Made by a program: the position numbers and the translations under genes. From Zygnema circumcarinatum (Eukaryota > Streptophyta > Zygnematophyceae > Zygnematales > Zygnemataceae), in the NCBI GenBank assembly GCA_037447605.1, contig CM074817.1, forward strand, positions 802,166-859,712: a stretch of 57,547 bases of DNA, given 5' to 3'. Each line of letters begins with the position of its first letter. The stretch's first letter is position 1. The notes beneath the pieces are model-generated. The model was given only the letters and a program-made list of their open reading frames with translations, did not search any database and was not told the origin of the DNA. This document shows positions 1-10,300 of this stretch, piece by piece.

Positions 1-120
1 GGGAGGGAGAGGAGGGAGGGGAGGGAGGGGAGTGGGAGAGGGAGAAAGAGGGTCAGGCACTTGGAATAAGCATTACATGTCGCAAGGGACACAAAAGCGG
101 AGCCTGAAAATAGCAACCTG

Positions 121-236
121 ATATCTAACCCCAAACCTTAATTCCTAACCTCTAACCCCGACCCGTACACCCTGGACCCTCACCCTAATCCTTAACCCTA
201 AAACAAAACCCTTGACCCCTCAACCCTAAGCCCTGT
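121..236. repeat. Degenerate CCCTAA-type telomere-like repeats inside helicase intron 1
   Basis: About 115 bp contains repeated variants of CCCTAA/AACCCTA in C-rich orientation on the plus strand. It lies within the first intron of the helicase. The repeats are too degenerate to be a functional telomere and look like an old interstitial tract. Confidence 0.5.
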
Positions 237-243
237 CGCTGAC

Positions 244-443
244 CTCGCCGCGGAGACGGCTGCCACACGGCGCGGCTGCGTGACGGCCACGGCCCCGTCC
301 CCGGGCGGCAGCGCTCGCAGGAGCATCTGCGGGAGCTGCGTGGTCTTGCCCGAGCCCGCCTCCGCCACGACCACCACCGCGCCGGAGGACGCCACCGCCG
401 CCACGATGGCCGCCTCGTGCGCCGCGATGGGCAGCGCTGCCAT
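244..443 (-). CDS. DEAH-box RNA helicase, first coding exon (partial gene)
   Basis: The ATG is at 443 on the minus strand. The exon reads 66 codons plus 2 nt to a GT donor at 243-242, and the rest of the gene lies beyond the left edge. Two superfamily-2 helicase motifs are visible: motif I (AEAGSGKTTQLPQ, nucleotide-binding Walker A loop, about residues 27-39) and motif Ia (TQPRRVAAVSAA, about 54-65). The GSGKTTQ plus TQPRRVAA pairing is characteristic of DEAH/DHX helicases, which remodel RNA or RNA-protein complexes in splicing or ribosome assembly. The opening 'LPI..HE' resembles the start of the helicase core, so this protein has almost no N-terminal extension. The specific DHX member cannot be named from 66 residues. 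The intron at 1-243 carries purine repeats and degenerate CCCTAA motifs. Confidence 0.85.
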
Positions 444-445
444 GA

Positions 446-800
446 GGGTTTAGGGTTTAGGGCGGGGGGGTGAGGGTTTACAATGGAGGGGGTAGGGTTT
501 CGAGTCCATGATTTCGGGTTTTGGGATTCATGATGCAGGCTTTAGGATGGAAGGTGAGGGTGAGGGTGAGGGTGAGAGAACGGGTCTGGTTAGGGTGAGG
601 ATGCAGGTGCGGGTGAGGGTGAAGGTAAGGGAGGGGTTAGGGTTAGTGTTAGGTTAGGATAAGGGTTAGGGTTAGGGTTAAGGTTAGGGTTAGGGTGAGG
701 GTGAGGGTTAGGGTTAGGGTTAGGGTTAGGGTTAGGGTTAGGATTAGGGTTAGGGTTAGGATTAGGGCTAGAGTTAGAGTTAGGGTTAGGGCTAAGGTCC
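446..800. repeat. Interstitial telomere-like array (TTAGGG-rich)
   Basis: A G-rich array on the plus strand starts with two TTTAGGG-like units right beside the helicase start codon (446-462). It continues through GAGGGT variants and becomes a nearly perfect TTAGGG array at about 645-797. The predominant unit is six bases, not the seven-base TTTAGGG usual in land plants. Unique sequence and genes follow on the right, so this is interstitial rather than a chromosome end. Confidence 0.85.
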
Positions 801-1590
801 ATCTGGGAGTCCGCAGCTTTCCGCCAATCAGAGCAAGCCAAAATGTCAGACAGCCAATTAGCTGCCGCGGTGGGTCACGAAAGCGAATCCCGACCGTCCA
901 CGTGGCCGAATAATTCAACTTTTCAATGGATGTACTTCAACGTAGCGGATCTTCATTTTAACTCCCAGTTTTTTATCAACACTTCCACCTCATAATCCAA
1001 TCACAATCCCTAAACATTAAATTTTTTCCACGTGGCACATTCTGACTGAGTCCACCGACCAAAGTTGCTGCCACGCTGGACGCAATAATTTTTCGTAAGA
1101 TATTTTGTCGTTTTTCTAACAGCACCGTCAAGGAATAGTTAAGGCCTGAAGATTCCCTTTTTCCGTACGGTACCAAAAAAAACTCAAATCCCGAAAGCCG
1201 CCGCCAGGGGATCTTGGACGGCGATATATTATGCCGCGGCCAGATTCTGGTCCGAAGCCGACCAGTCAGGATCGAGGATTTAAAGGACTTTTTTCCTTTT
1301 TTGGCAAAACAGTTGCAACCCAGTTTAGTTTTTGCTACGGTTTTGAGTGGAGCGGCTTCTTTCGAAAATAATCTTGGAAAGCAGCGACCAATTGTATACC
1401 ACCACGTTCGCAATATTTATGACGTGGTGACTTATGATTCGACCACCGATTTGAATTAAAGTCAAAAGTCAAAACTAGAACTTTGGAGATAGTTTTTAAG
1501 GAAAAACTTGAAAGGGATGTCTCGTGGAAGTTGTCGATTCCCTCTCTCGGCGTTCGAACTCGGTCGAGCTCTCCCCCTCCCTCGCCCTCT
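801..1590. other. Intergenic region with two G-box palindromes
   Basis: No convincing gene. It sits between the divergently arranged helicase (minus) and glycosyltransferase (plus) starts, so it probably holds promoter elements for one or both. Perfect CCACGTGG palindromes are at 898-905 and 1028-1035; this is the G-box core bound by plant bZIP and bHLH factors. The reading frames across 976-1459 show no domain and are taken as chance. Confidence 0.4.
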
Positions 1591-2200
1591 CGCTCCCTCT
1601 GTCTCCAGACTCTCCACCATCTGCCACTCTCTCCTCTCCCTCTCTCCCTCTCCTCACCCCCCTCTTTCTTTCGTCTCTCTCTTCCTCTCCCTCCCGCTCT
1701 CCCTCCCTCTCCCTCTCCCTCTCCATCTCCATCTCCCTCTCCCTCTCCCTCTCCATCTCCATCTCCCTCTCCCTCTCCCTCTCCCTCTCCCTCTCCCTCT
1801 CCCGCTTCCTCTGCCCCTATCTCTCTCCCTCTCTCTCTCTGCCTCTTTTCCTTCTCTCTCTCTCTACCCCCAAGCTCTCCCACTCGCCTAGCTTCCATTC
1901 CTTCCCCTCCTATTTTTCTCTCGCTCTCCTCTCTCTCTCAACACCGAGGTGCTGTCTCCTTCCTTCAATTTACGCTCTATCTCTCTCGCCCTCTCTCTCC
2001 ACCTCCCGCCTCACTCCTCCCCTCTCCCACGTCTGTTTCATTCTCCCTCCCTACCTCTTCCATCCCTCCGCCCGCTCTCCCTCCCATCTCTCCCTCTCCC
2101 TCCATCCCCCCGCCTTCCCACTCTCCCCTTCTCCTTCTCCCTCCCACCTCTCCGCCTCTCTCCTCCCCAAACTTCTCCCTGCCTTTCTCCCTCCTCCCTC
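1590..2200. repeat. Pyrimidine-rich leader tract (CTCCCT/CTCTCC)
   Basis: About 600 bp on the plus strand is almost pure C/T, including a clean (CTCCCT)n stretch at about 1690-1800. It runs up to the glycosyltransferase start codon at 2202 and is probably leader or promoter DNA. It opens long serine/proline frames that I treat as artefacts. Confidence 0.8.
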
Positions 2201-2201
2201 C

Positions 2202-3281
2202 ATGGCTGCCAGCCTCCTCCTCCGCTCCCTCCGCCTTCACGCCCCTCCCCACCTCCTCTCTCTCCTCCTCCTCCCCTTCATCATCTCCTCCTCCGTCCTC
2301 ATCCTCCTCCTCGTCCTCCGCCCCTTCTTCCTCCCCCAACCCTCCGCCAATTTCCTCTTCCACGGCCGCTATATATTCTCTCCCTTCTCCATCCCCATCC
2401 TCTCCCACATCACCTCTCCCTCCTCTCTCTCCTCTCCCTCTCACACCCTCTCCCCTCCTCTCCCCCGCATTGTCGTCTCCCTCAGCAGCTTCCCCGGCCG
2501 CCTCGACCGCCTCAACCTCACCCTCCCCTCCCTCTTAAAACAAACTTTAGCTCCCTCTCAAATATACTTAAACGTTCCTAAAGAGGTTCGCCGAATTACC
2601 AATTCAGGGAAGGAAAATACTGCAGATTTTAGTTCTTCTTCTACCTCAATTGTACCCCAATTCTTATACGACTTAGAAAACGAGACACTGGGTCGCTTCA
2701 AGGTGTTCCTAACCGACGATTACGGACCCTCCACGAAGCTTCTCCCCACTCTTCTCCGAGAAAACGACAGCCTAACCGTCATCATTACCGTTGACGATGA
2801 CGTTGAATACCATCCTGACACCCTGTTGACTTTGGTCTCCACCCTCCTCTCCTTCCCGAACTCCCTCCAAGAGGGCTTCGCTCCCTGTTGGTACTGCGAA
2901 GAATGGTTCCTCGGTGGGGCCCACCGCCGGTACAGGGAAGGCCCTTGCAACGGTTGGTTGGGCGCCTTTGGCGGCGCAGCGTACTATAGAGGATGGTTCG
3001 ATGAGTCCATTTTTGAGTATGAGAGGGCGCCCAAAGGGTGCAGGCTGCATGACGATGTGTGGGTGAGCGGGAAGCTGAGGGAGAGGGGGGTGCGGCCCTA
3101 TGTAATGTCGCCGGGCTTCTATTCGCAGGTGCGGCATTTCAAGTACAACGCGCTGAGCGTGCACTCGGTGGCGAACGGAGAGAGGGATTACAGAGACCCC
3201 TGCATTGCGCACTTCAATTGGTTTAAGAATGCGCCTTTGTCGAGTAAAGAGAAAGATTTGCTCATCTCTGTGAAGGTGTAG
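2202..3281 (+). CDS. Intronless membrane-anchored glycosyltransferase, GT2-like (GT-A fold)
   Basis: 359 residues in a single uninterrupted frame. I chose ATG 2202 because upstream codons are low-complexity Ser/Pro and because this start is followed by one hydrophobic segment (about residues 19-42), giving a type II Golgi-style signal anchor. After a Ser-rich stem comes a GT-A core: a P-R-I-V-V-S-L-S-S-F-P-G-R-L strand, the SLLKQT...IYLNVP segment, then VDDDVEYHPDTL with the acidic DDD triplet at residues 198-200, expected to hold a metal ion and nucleotide-sugar. A GWLGAFGGAAYYRGWFD segment and a later HDDVWVSGKL acidic motif resemble the acceptor and base region of GT2 enzymes. The conserved layout is that of a polysaccharide-type transferase; donor and acceptor are not predictable. 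Being intronless among intron-rich neighbours is unusual. Confidence 0.75.
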   Translation: MAASLLLRSLRLHAPPHLLSLLLLPFIISSSVLILLLVLRPFFLPQPSANFLFHGRYIFSPFSIPILSHITSPSSLSSPSHTLSPPLPRIVVSLSSFPGRLDRLNLTLPSLLKQTLAPSQIYLNVPKEVRRITNSGKENTADFSSSSTSIVPQFLYDLENETLGRFKVFLTDDYGPSTKLLPTLLRENDSLTVIITVDDDVEYHPDTLLTLVSTLLSFPNSLQEGFAPCWYCEEWFLGGAHRRYREGPCNGWLGAFGGAAYYRGWFDESIFEYERAPKGCRLHDDVWVSGKLRERGVRPYVMSPGFYSQVRHFKYNALSVHSVANGERDYRDPCIAHFNWFKNAPLSSKEKDLLISVKV

Positions 3282-3283
3282 AT

Positions 3284-3324
3284 CAGTCTCTCTTCCTCTG
3301 CCCCTCTCTGTGTCTCTTTCTCTC

Positions 3325-3364
<40 letters not shown>

Positions 3365-3375
3365 TCTCTCTCTTG
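3284..3375. repeat. (CT)n microsatellite
   Basis: Nearly pure CT/TCTC tract directly downstream of the glycosyltransferase stop codon, probably in its 3' untranslated region. Confidence 0.85.
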
Positions 3376-4410
3376 GAGAGGAGAATGTACAGTGATTCAT
3401 TTGACCGGCATGGCCGGAGATAGCTCAACAATTGTTGAACCGAACGATGTTAATAAATTCGCAAAATTGGTGAATTTCTTTCTCCCCCTCTCCCCTACCC
3501 CCCCCCCCACCATTTTGTTTTTGGGTGCTTTAATGGATGTGAAACACCCTCATGTACTGTCAGAGGGAGTAAAACTTCGATTAAAATACCAAGGAATGGG
3601 TTTAGATATGAGAGCTGAAGGGGAGAAAGGTAGTCAGGACTTCAACCCCCATTGGGTTTAACGCTGCTGCATGCGCTTATGTGAATGAAAGGCTGACCAG
3701 GGAGTTGGGAACAAAAATTCGAGAAAAAATTCGAAATTCAACCTGTTCAAGCTGTTCGACCTTCAAATTCGAACTGCTTTTCGAAATCCGAAGAGGGGCT
3801 AAGGCCCTTCAGAGAGAGCCGTGGATATCTGATCAATGCATATCGATGTTTGTATGCATGTGATTCTCAGCTCATGTGATGTCCACATTGTGGCATACAT
3901 ACATACTCAAATTGACTTAGTTTTTTCGGACTGTTTTTTTTCGGACTGTTTTTTTATGAAGGCCAGTGGGTTCCTTCCAAAGGCTGGCACTGTTTCTAGG
4001 GACTGAACTGATAACGAGTGCCAAAGAAACCACCAGGAAGAATGCCAACCGTTGGTTATCCCTTCGAGTGAATCTGGACCACTGGATGGCCATGCGTGGC
4101 CCAAACTCAATATAGACCCAAACTCCCAAACTTTGTTTTCTCCAACATTCGCCGAAAAAATTCCACACTTGGACCGCAGTTTTGTTGCATTGCGACAAAC
4201 CAAAAACAAGTATACCGGTGACATGAGAGAAAATTCAAACCCTGATGTGCATCGGAAAAAAGGAGAAGGCTTAGGTCAAAGTGAAACCAGCATGACCTGC
4301 TCATAGAAACAGAAATGGTGATCAGTTCCACAAAAAATTACTGTCAGGCTCGAGTTTAATATGAGGGCTTGCCAAAAATCTACTCAAAACCAACACATAT
4401 AAACACACGC
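3376..4410. other. Intergenic region, no gene seen
   Basis: Mixed-composition DNA without recognisable coding sequence, RNA gene or long repeat. It presumably contains the 3' end of the upstream glycosyltransferase transcript. Short frames at 3681-3863 and 3907-4331 encode nothing recognisable. Confidence 0.4.
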
Positions 4411-4411
4411 A

Positions 4412-4805
4412 CTTCCTCCCGCCTCTCTCTCCCTCCCCCCTCCCTCCCACCCCCTCTCTCCCTGCCCCTCTAGCTCTCTCTCCCTCCCCCTCTCGCCCCC
4501 TTCACCCTCTCACTCCCTCCCTCCCTCGCTCCCCCTCTCCCTCTCCCTCCCCCTCTCGCCCCCTCCCCCGTCTCACTCCCTCCCTCTCTCCCCCTCTCCC
4601 TCCCCCTCTCACTCCTTCCCTCCCTCCCTCCCTCCCTCCCCCACTCGCCTCCTCCCCCTCTCCTCTCTCCCTCCCTCCCTCCCTCCCCCTCTCCCTCCCC
4701 CTCTCGCCTCCTCCCCCCTCTCACTCCCTCCCTCCCTCCCCCCCTCTTCCTCCTCCTCTCGCCTCCTCCCCCTCTCCCTCTCTCCCTCCCTCCCCTCCCT
4801 CTCTC
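4412..4805. repeat. CCCT/CTCC-rich low-complexity tract
   Basis: About 390 bp of C/T-only sequence with irregular CCCTCCCT and CCCCTCT units. It lies in the spacer ahead of the LYRM2-like gene. Confidence 0.8.
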
Positions 4806-5089
4806 GTGCCCGCGCCCACACATAGAAACTGCCGTACAGTTGCACCATTTTAAGTTTTTCAGCATCCATCTTTGCCTCTCTCTGTTCAAAGGCCCTCAAC
4901 ATGAAAAAAGGAAAGACAATAAAAAGATCAAAGGCTGCACATCACATCTCTCCCCGATAACCTTAAACCCCAAACTCTGAACCCTGACGAACCCGTCTCT
5001 GTCGATCACGCCCGCCTCGCTAAAACCCTCGACCCTTATTGCCATGAAAAGCCCTAAAATTTGCGCCATTCCGACGGAAATCAGAGGCA

Positions 5090-5400
5090 TCCGAAACTCC
5101 CGAAACAGCAAAACCCTAATTTCTTGAAAACCCTAAAAACCCTAAAACCCTACATACGCCAAAACCTACAAGGCCCAAAAAACAAAACCCCGATTCGGGA
5201 TTTTTGGATTTCCGGGGGGTTCAGTATTCAAAGGGTTGCAGAAGCCCCTGAGCTTTTAGGGTTTTCCGAAGGGAGGGGAGGGGCGAGTGGTTAGGGTTCA
5301 GGGACCGGCAGGGCTTTAAGGTTTGAGGCCTTGCTGTGCATTGGAGGATATTGCAATTTGCGGTTTTAGGGTTTAGGGTTTTAGGCGGGTTCAGCGCCTC
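5090..5400 (+). promoter_or_regulatory. Putative promoter with clustered telo-boxes
   Basis: The 300 bp before the LYRM2-like start contain several AAACCCTAA-type motifs, as AACCCTAA/CCCTAAAA at about 5108-5150 and in reverse as TTAGGGTTT at about 5258-5385. Telo-boxes of this form are known in plant promoters of ribosomal, cell-cycle and mitochondrial genes, where telomere-repeat-binding proteins act. Assignment to this gene is inferred from position. Confidence 0.45.
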
Positions 5401-5405
5401 CTCGC

Positions 5406-5561
5406 ATGGGCGGGCGAGTGGGCGGAGGCGCGGGGCTGCAGACCTTCATTCTGAGAGCTCGATCCATGGCGCTGTTCCGTGCTGCGCTACGGACGGCCAG
5501 GAGGGCGCCTGAAGGGGGGCGAGGTCAGACATCTCTCTCTCTTTCTCTCTCTCTCTCTCTG

Positions 5562-5597
<36 letters not shown>

Positions 5598-5614
5598 TAC
5601 CTCTCTCTACCTCG

Positions 5615-5647
<33 letters not shown>

Positions 5648-6280
5648 ACTACCTCTCTAACTCTCTCTCTCTCGCTCTCTCTCTCTCATCCTTGTCTCGC
5701 TTTCCCCAGTCTTCTCCTCCCGACCTCTACTTATATTTGTATCTCACAACTGATCGACATTCTAACCCCCTCAGAATTCATGCTCTCATTTATTTTCAAG
5801 CTCACATCCACACTTCGAAAGGAAACGAAAAACTAAAAATTCAAAATACAACTCGTAATGATCATCAACCGGCACAACCGTGTCCATTCATCTAAGCCCT
5901 TCGCTGGTCCCATCTTCTATCTTTCCTTTTCCAAAAGTGTGCAGCACTACTTTTAATCTATTTATGTTTTGTTGGGCCCTGGGGGTTGGTCTGCATTCCC
6001 AAAAACTTACCCCAAATTTCTACCCCATTTCTGCTAATTGCTCTTTCGTATTCCTGCATCTAAAAAAGTTTATTCTTCTCTTATATCGCCTGCAAAAAGC
6101 TTACACATCCGGCTGCTTTTGGGGCGCAATCCAGAGGAGTTGGCTCGCCAGATTCGCGCGGAGATGGAGAGGCACCGCCAGGAGGGAGACCCGCAGGCCG
6201 TCCGCTTCCTCCTCAGCGAAGGGAAGCAGCGCCTCAAGGAGCTGCAGACCATGCTCGGAATTCAAGGCCACGACTCATAA
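5406..6280 (+). CDS. LYRM2: LYR-motif mitochondrial protein, LYRM2-like
   Basis: Two exons: 5406-5523 (39 codons plus 1 nt, donor GTCAGA) and 6135-6280 (acceptor CCAG), joined in frame to 87 residues; the family is normally about 88. The N-terminal helix LQTFILRARSMALFRAALR aligns with the LYR-motif helix of LYRM2; here the tripeptide is LFR rather than LYR. The C-terminal part EGKQRLKELQTMLGIQ matches the conserved family ending. LYRM2 is a small helical protein of the mitochondrial matrix; LYR proteins work with acyl carrier protein and assist respiratory complex I or iron-sulfur assembly. I chose ATG 5406 over 5466 because the segment before the second Met belongs to the conserved helix. 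The intron carries a long CT microsatellite (about 5530-5695). Confidence 0.85.
5530..5695. repeat. (CT)n microsatellite in LYRM2-like intron
   Basis: Nearly continuous CT dinucleotides with CTGT and CTAC interruptions, just after the splice donor. Confidence 0.9.
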
Positions 6281-7369
6281 CTTGGTCTTGTTTCGTTTTT
6301 TTTCTTTTTTTTTTTTGTGTACCTTTCTTAAAGTAGAAGCATGGCAAGTAGATTGGTTAAGGCATTCTGTTACTGCTAAGCTTCCTCTAAGGTTGTCGTC
6401 TGGCTCGACTTCCATATGCAACAAAAGTGTGTGTCTCTAAGTCTCTCTCCCTCCCTCCCTTACCCCCTTACCCCCCTTCGCCCTCGCCCTCTCACTCAGT
6501 CTCTCAACGGCAGAAAGCAGGATCTTCCAACAGACGCACTCGCCAAAGAAATCCATTGCCGTTAGGGGGGGACATAATTGGAAATCAATTTGGAGAATCT
6601 GAATTGTGAATTGCTCGTAGATAGCATCGTTGTGGAAGGAATTAACATCTGAGACATAGAATCTGAGTTGTCCTCATTCTGCAGTACAAAGCAATAAATC
6701 ATCCAACTCACCAAAACGACGATAGAGAAGTGGAAATTTGAGGGACAGGAAGAGGAGAAGAGACAGGGAGAGGCAATGGGATGGGCGGACAGTGGAGGCA
6801 GAAACAGAAGCAAAGAGAGACGGGAAGGTAGCGGTCGAGGAAGACTCGGGCAAAGGGGCAGATACTGGCAGAGAGTGAGAGGCTGAGGAAAGGGGGAGAG
6901 AGAGGAGCGAGACAGGCCAAGAGAGGGAGCTCTCCGAGCAGCAGCGAGAGGGAAAGAAGAGAGGGAAAGGCCGCGAGAGAGTGAGAGAGTGAGAGAGAGC
7001 GAGAGACTTCGAATGGTGCAATCAGTTACTATTCAAAAGCGATCCTCTCAAGGAACCAGTGGTTAACCGAATCCCTCCCCTATACAGCGATGTACGGCTC
7101 TCTACAAGGCGTCCCCCTTCCTATGTTCCAATCAACGTGATGTCGTCACTCTCAAATACAGACTCGCCTCCTGTTCCGTTTTATTTTCTTCCGATCAAAG
7201 AACAAAAACAAGCGTGTTTCTGCGCTCCCTGTCCCTCCCGCCCCAACTTCTCCAGCTCTCACTACTTCTCTCTCATTTACTGCCTACTGCTGCTTGACAT
7301 TTCACACACTTCCAACACCCGCTTTCTCTGACGACCAGGTACAGTCGACAAAAGTGTGACCACTATCTC
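6281..7369. other. Convergent 3' intergenic region, no gene seen
   Basis: Lies between the 3' ends of the LYRM2-like gene (plus) and MRG gene (minus) and probably holds both 3' untranslated regions. It contains a purine-rich tract at about 6720-7010. Frames there are low-complexity and not credible. Confidence 0.4.
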
Positions 7370-10300
7370 CTATAAAGAGAGCTCTACCACTTCCTGTGCA
7401 TGTCCTCCATCTCTCACGTCTCTCTTTCCTTCACTCTCACCTTTCACCTCCACATGTCCCTCTCCCTTTCCCTCTCTCTCTCCATCTCCATCTCCCTCTC
7501 CCTCTCCCTCTCCATCTCCATCTCCATCTCCCTCTTCCTCTCCCTCTCCCTCTTCCTCTCGATCTCCATCTCTCTCTCCATCTCCATCTCCATCTCCATC
7601 TCCATCTCCATCACCCTCTCCATCTCCCTCTTCCTCTCCCACTTCCTCTCCCTCTTCCTCTCCCTCTTCCTCTCCTACTTCCTCTACCTCGCTCACTACT
7701 CTTTTACCATCTCTCCTTTGCCTCTTCACATCTTGGCCGTTTTCTTGCTTTACTTCCTTCGGTTCGGCCTTAATGGAGGTTTCGACTTTGGGCCCATCGT
7801 AGTGTTGTAAAAAAAGTGAAGATTGGTTCTTTTGCAGAAACCTGAACATTTAGAAGGGGAGAACAAGGGAGAGAATGAGAGAGAAAGGGAGAGACATCGA
7901 AGGGGGAGAAGAACGGAGAGAGAGTGACAGCCGAGAGGGAGGGAGTGATAGAGTGGAGAGGAGAGAGTGCAGAAGGGCACGCAGACAGAAAAAGGGGGGG
8001 GGGGAGAGAGGGAGAGTGACAGAAAGTGAGTGAGAGTAGCCGGGAGAAGAATGTTACTCACTTGAGAAATTCAGTCAACTTTTGTACCAAAAGAGTGAGG
8101 GTTTCATCTTCCATCTGAATGTACGAGAGGAGTTCGGGCAATTTGACTGCATGAAAAAGTGCACCACAGCAAAAAGTCAGAGAAATGAGAATAAGTTTCA
8201 CAGCGTGACTCCCACCATAGAAATGTGAGATTGAAGGTATGCTTGGCAGGAAAAATCCCAAAACTGGCGTTAAGCGGCCGCAAAAAGTGAGCCTTAAAAA
8301 AACCCTCCAATGGAACCAAAAAAGACCCTCAACATGAGCCTAAAGGAAGCCTTAAAAATTGGAGCCCAAAATGGAAACCACCACTACCCCCCCCCCCTCT
8401 TCCCCCCCCCCTCTCTCCCCCCTTCCAAAAGAAAATGGGCCTGAAAAAGGCCCTCAAAATGAGCCCAAAACGAAGTCCGTAGTCCGTAGTACAACATGGG
8501 CCTATATAGCAAGCTTATCCAATCTATCAAGTAAGGAGGGGGGGGGGGGGGGGGGGGCAAGCACTGACTGAAGAGCCGCAGGAGGTGCTCCGCTCCGTAC
8601 ACTTCCGCGGGCGTGCGCGCAGAGCCCTCCGGCAGGGCCTGCGCGTACTGCGACCGCTCCTGCTTGTACAGGAGGATGGCGGGGAGGGCGCGGTCGAAGT
8701 ACGACCGCAGCCCGTGGGCCACCTCCGCCGTGTTGTCGTTGCCGCTGGAGGGAGGGAGGGGAGGGAGGGAGGGAGGGGAGGGAGGGAGGGAAGGGAGGGA
8801 GGAAAGTGGGGAGGGGGAGGGGGAGGGAGGGAGGGAGGGAGGTGGGGAGGTGGGGGGGGAGGGAGGAGGAGGGAGGGGAGGGAGGGAGGTGGGGAGGGGG
8901 GGGGGGGCGGGAGGGGGAGGGGAGGAAGGGAGGTGGGGAGGGGGAGGGGGAGGGAGGGAGGGAGGAAAGGGAGGGGAGGGAGGGAGGAAGGGAGGAGGGG
9001 GGGAGGAGGGAGGAAGGAGGAGAGGGAGGGAGGGAGGGAAGAGGGGAGGGAGGAGGGGAGGGAGGAGGGAGCGGGGGAGGGGGGGGGAAGGAAGAGAGGG
9101 AAGGGGGAGCGAGAGACACACGGAGAGAGAGGAAGAAAGAGAGAGGGGAGGCAGACAGACGAGGGGGGAAGGAAGAGTTTAGGGTTGGAATTGAGGGATG
9201 TGTGAGGGTGTTCTAGATGTTCAAATCAGCAACATATGAAAACCCCACTTGAGAGAGGCAGAGGAAAATTGAGGAACGGGTTTGAATGGAATTGGGAATA
9301 AAAGGGTAGAACCAACCCCGCATCCCCTCCACCCCTCCCCCCTCCCCAAAAAAACGAGAAAACGAGGACATTCTATACAGAAATAGATAAATAAATGTAT
9401 CACCTGCTATCTCTTTTCGACTTGGCCTGCAGATACTTTTGGAGTACATCCGCCACCGTGGGGTTTCTTGGAAGCTTCACAAGCTGCCACCACATAATAG
9501 GCCCACACTCGTAAGAATTACACAATGTACTTAAAAAACGATAAGGAGAAAATGATAGTAACAGAACAGAGTATACGCATCAAGAGGAGGCCAGCAGTTG
9601 GTCAGCAAAATATGGAGAATGATTGAAATGTTCAAATCATGGTGTTCCCTTGTTGAAATTTTGGGAGTTTCAATTTTCTGGAGACCTTAAATTGATTGCA
9701 AATTCACTTATTAAGTTATGGACGGGTATAGTAAGACCGATTCTTTGGCTAGGGAGAGGCGTATACTGGGTCATATGAGAAGGACTAAAAATCCTTCAGA
9801 ATTTTTTTTCAAGGGAATACGATTGCACGCCTTTCAAAGTCCTTTCTGAGGGAATGATTGCCCATACTATTTTTTTCCTTTACCTGCCCGTCCTGCGTGA
9901 TTATCCGCCAGTCGTTCACGAGCTGCTTTTTTAAAGAGGCGGGCAGCGGAATTTTCACCAGTTCCTCTTGAGATGATTCTTTTTCTTCCTGCGATTCAAC
10001 ATTCGATCGGGTCACATGAGAAAAAAATGAAACTTCCATTTTCCACTTTCTACTTCTTCAATTTTCATTTTTCACAAGGAAAGTTGTGGCGAGTCTCACT
10101 TCTGGGGGTGCCTCAGCCTTTCTTTTTCGACCTCTCCCGCCTGCAAGAGGAATACAAACTGAAATTAAGAACCTAATCGAGAGAGAGAGAGAGAGAGTGA
10201 CGGGAGAGAGAGAGGGAGATGTACAAGATCCATAGTTATTACATCAGGAGGAGAAAAAAGACACACTCTTTTGTGACTAAAGCACAAATATAAGAGTGAA

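Noticed and set aside
244-443. Telomere-linked (RecQ/Y'-type) helicase, given the flanking telomeric repeats
   Set aside because: Motifs I and Ia are DEAH RNA-helicase type, not RecQ; proximity alone is not evidence.
446-800. Functional chromosome end
   Set aside because: Array is short, partly degenerate and followed by more than 56 kb of genes; interstitial.
976-1413. 145-codon minus-strand frame
   Set aside because: No domain, signal peptide or repeat pattern, and composition fits random open sequence between two gene starts.
1483-2538. Long Ser/Pro frames over the CT tract before the first glycosyltransferase
   Set aside because: All three frames are open because the DNA is nearly pure C/T. 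The real protein starts at 2202 in one of them.
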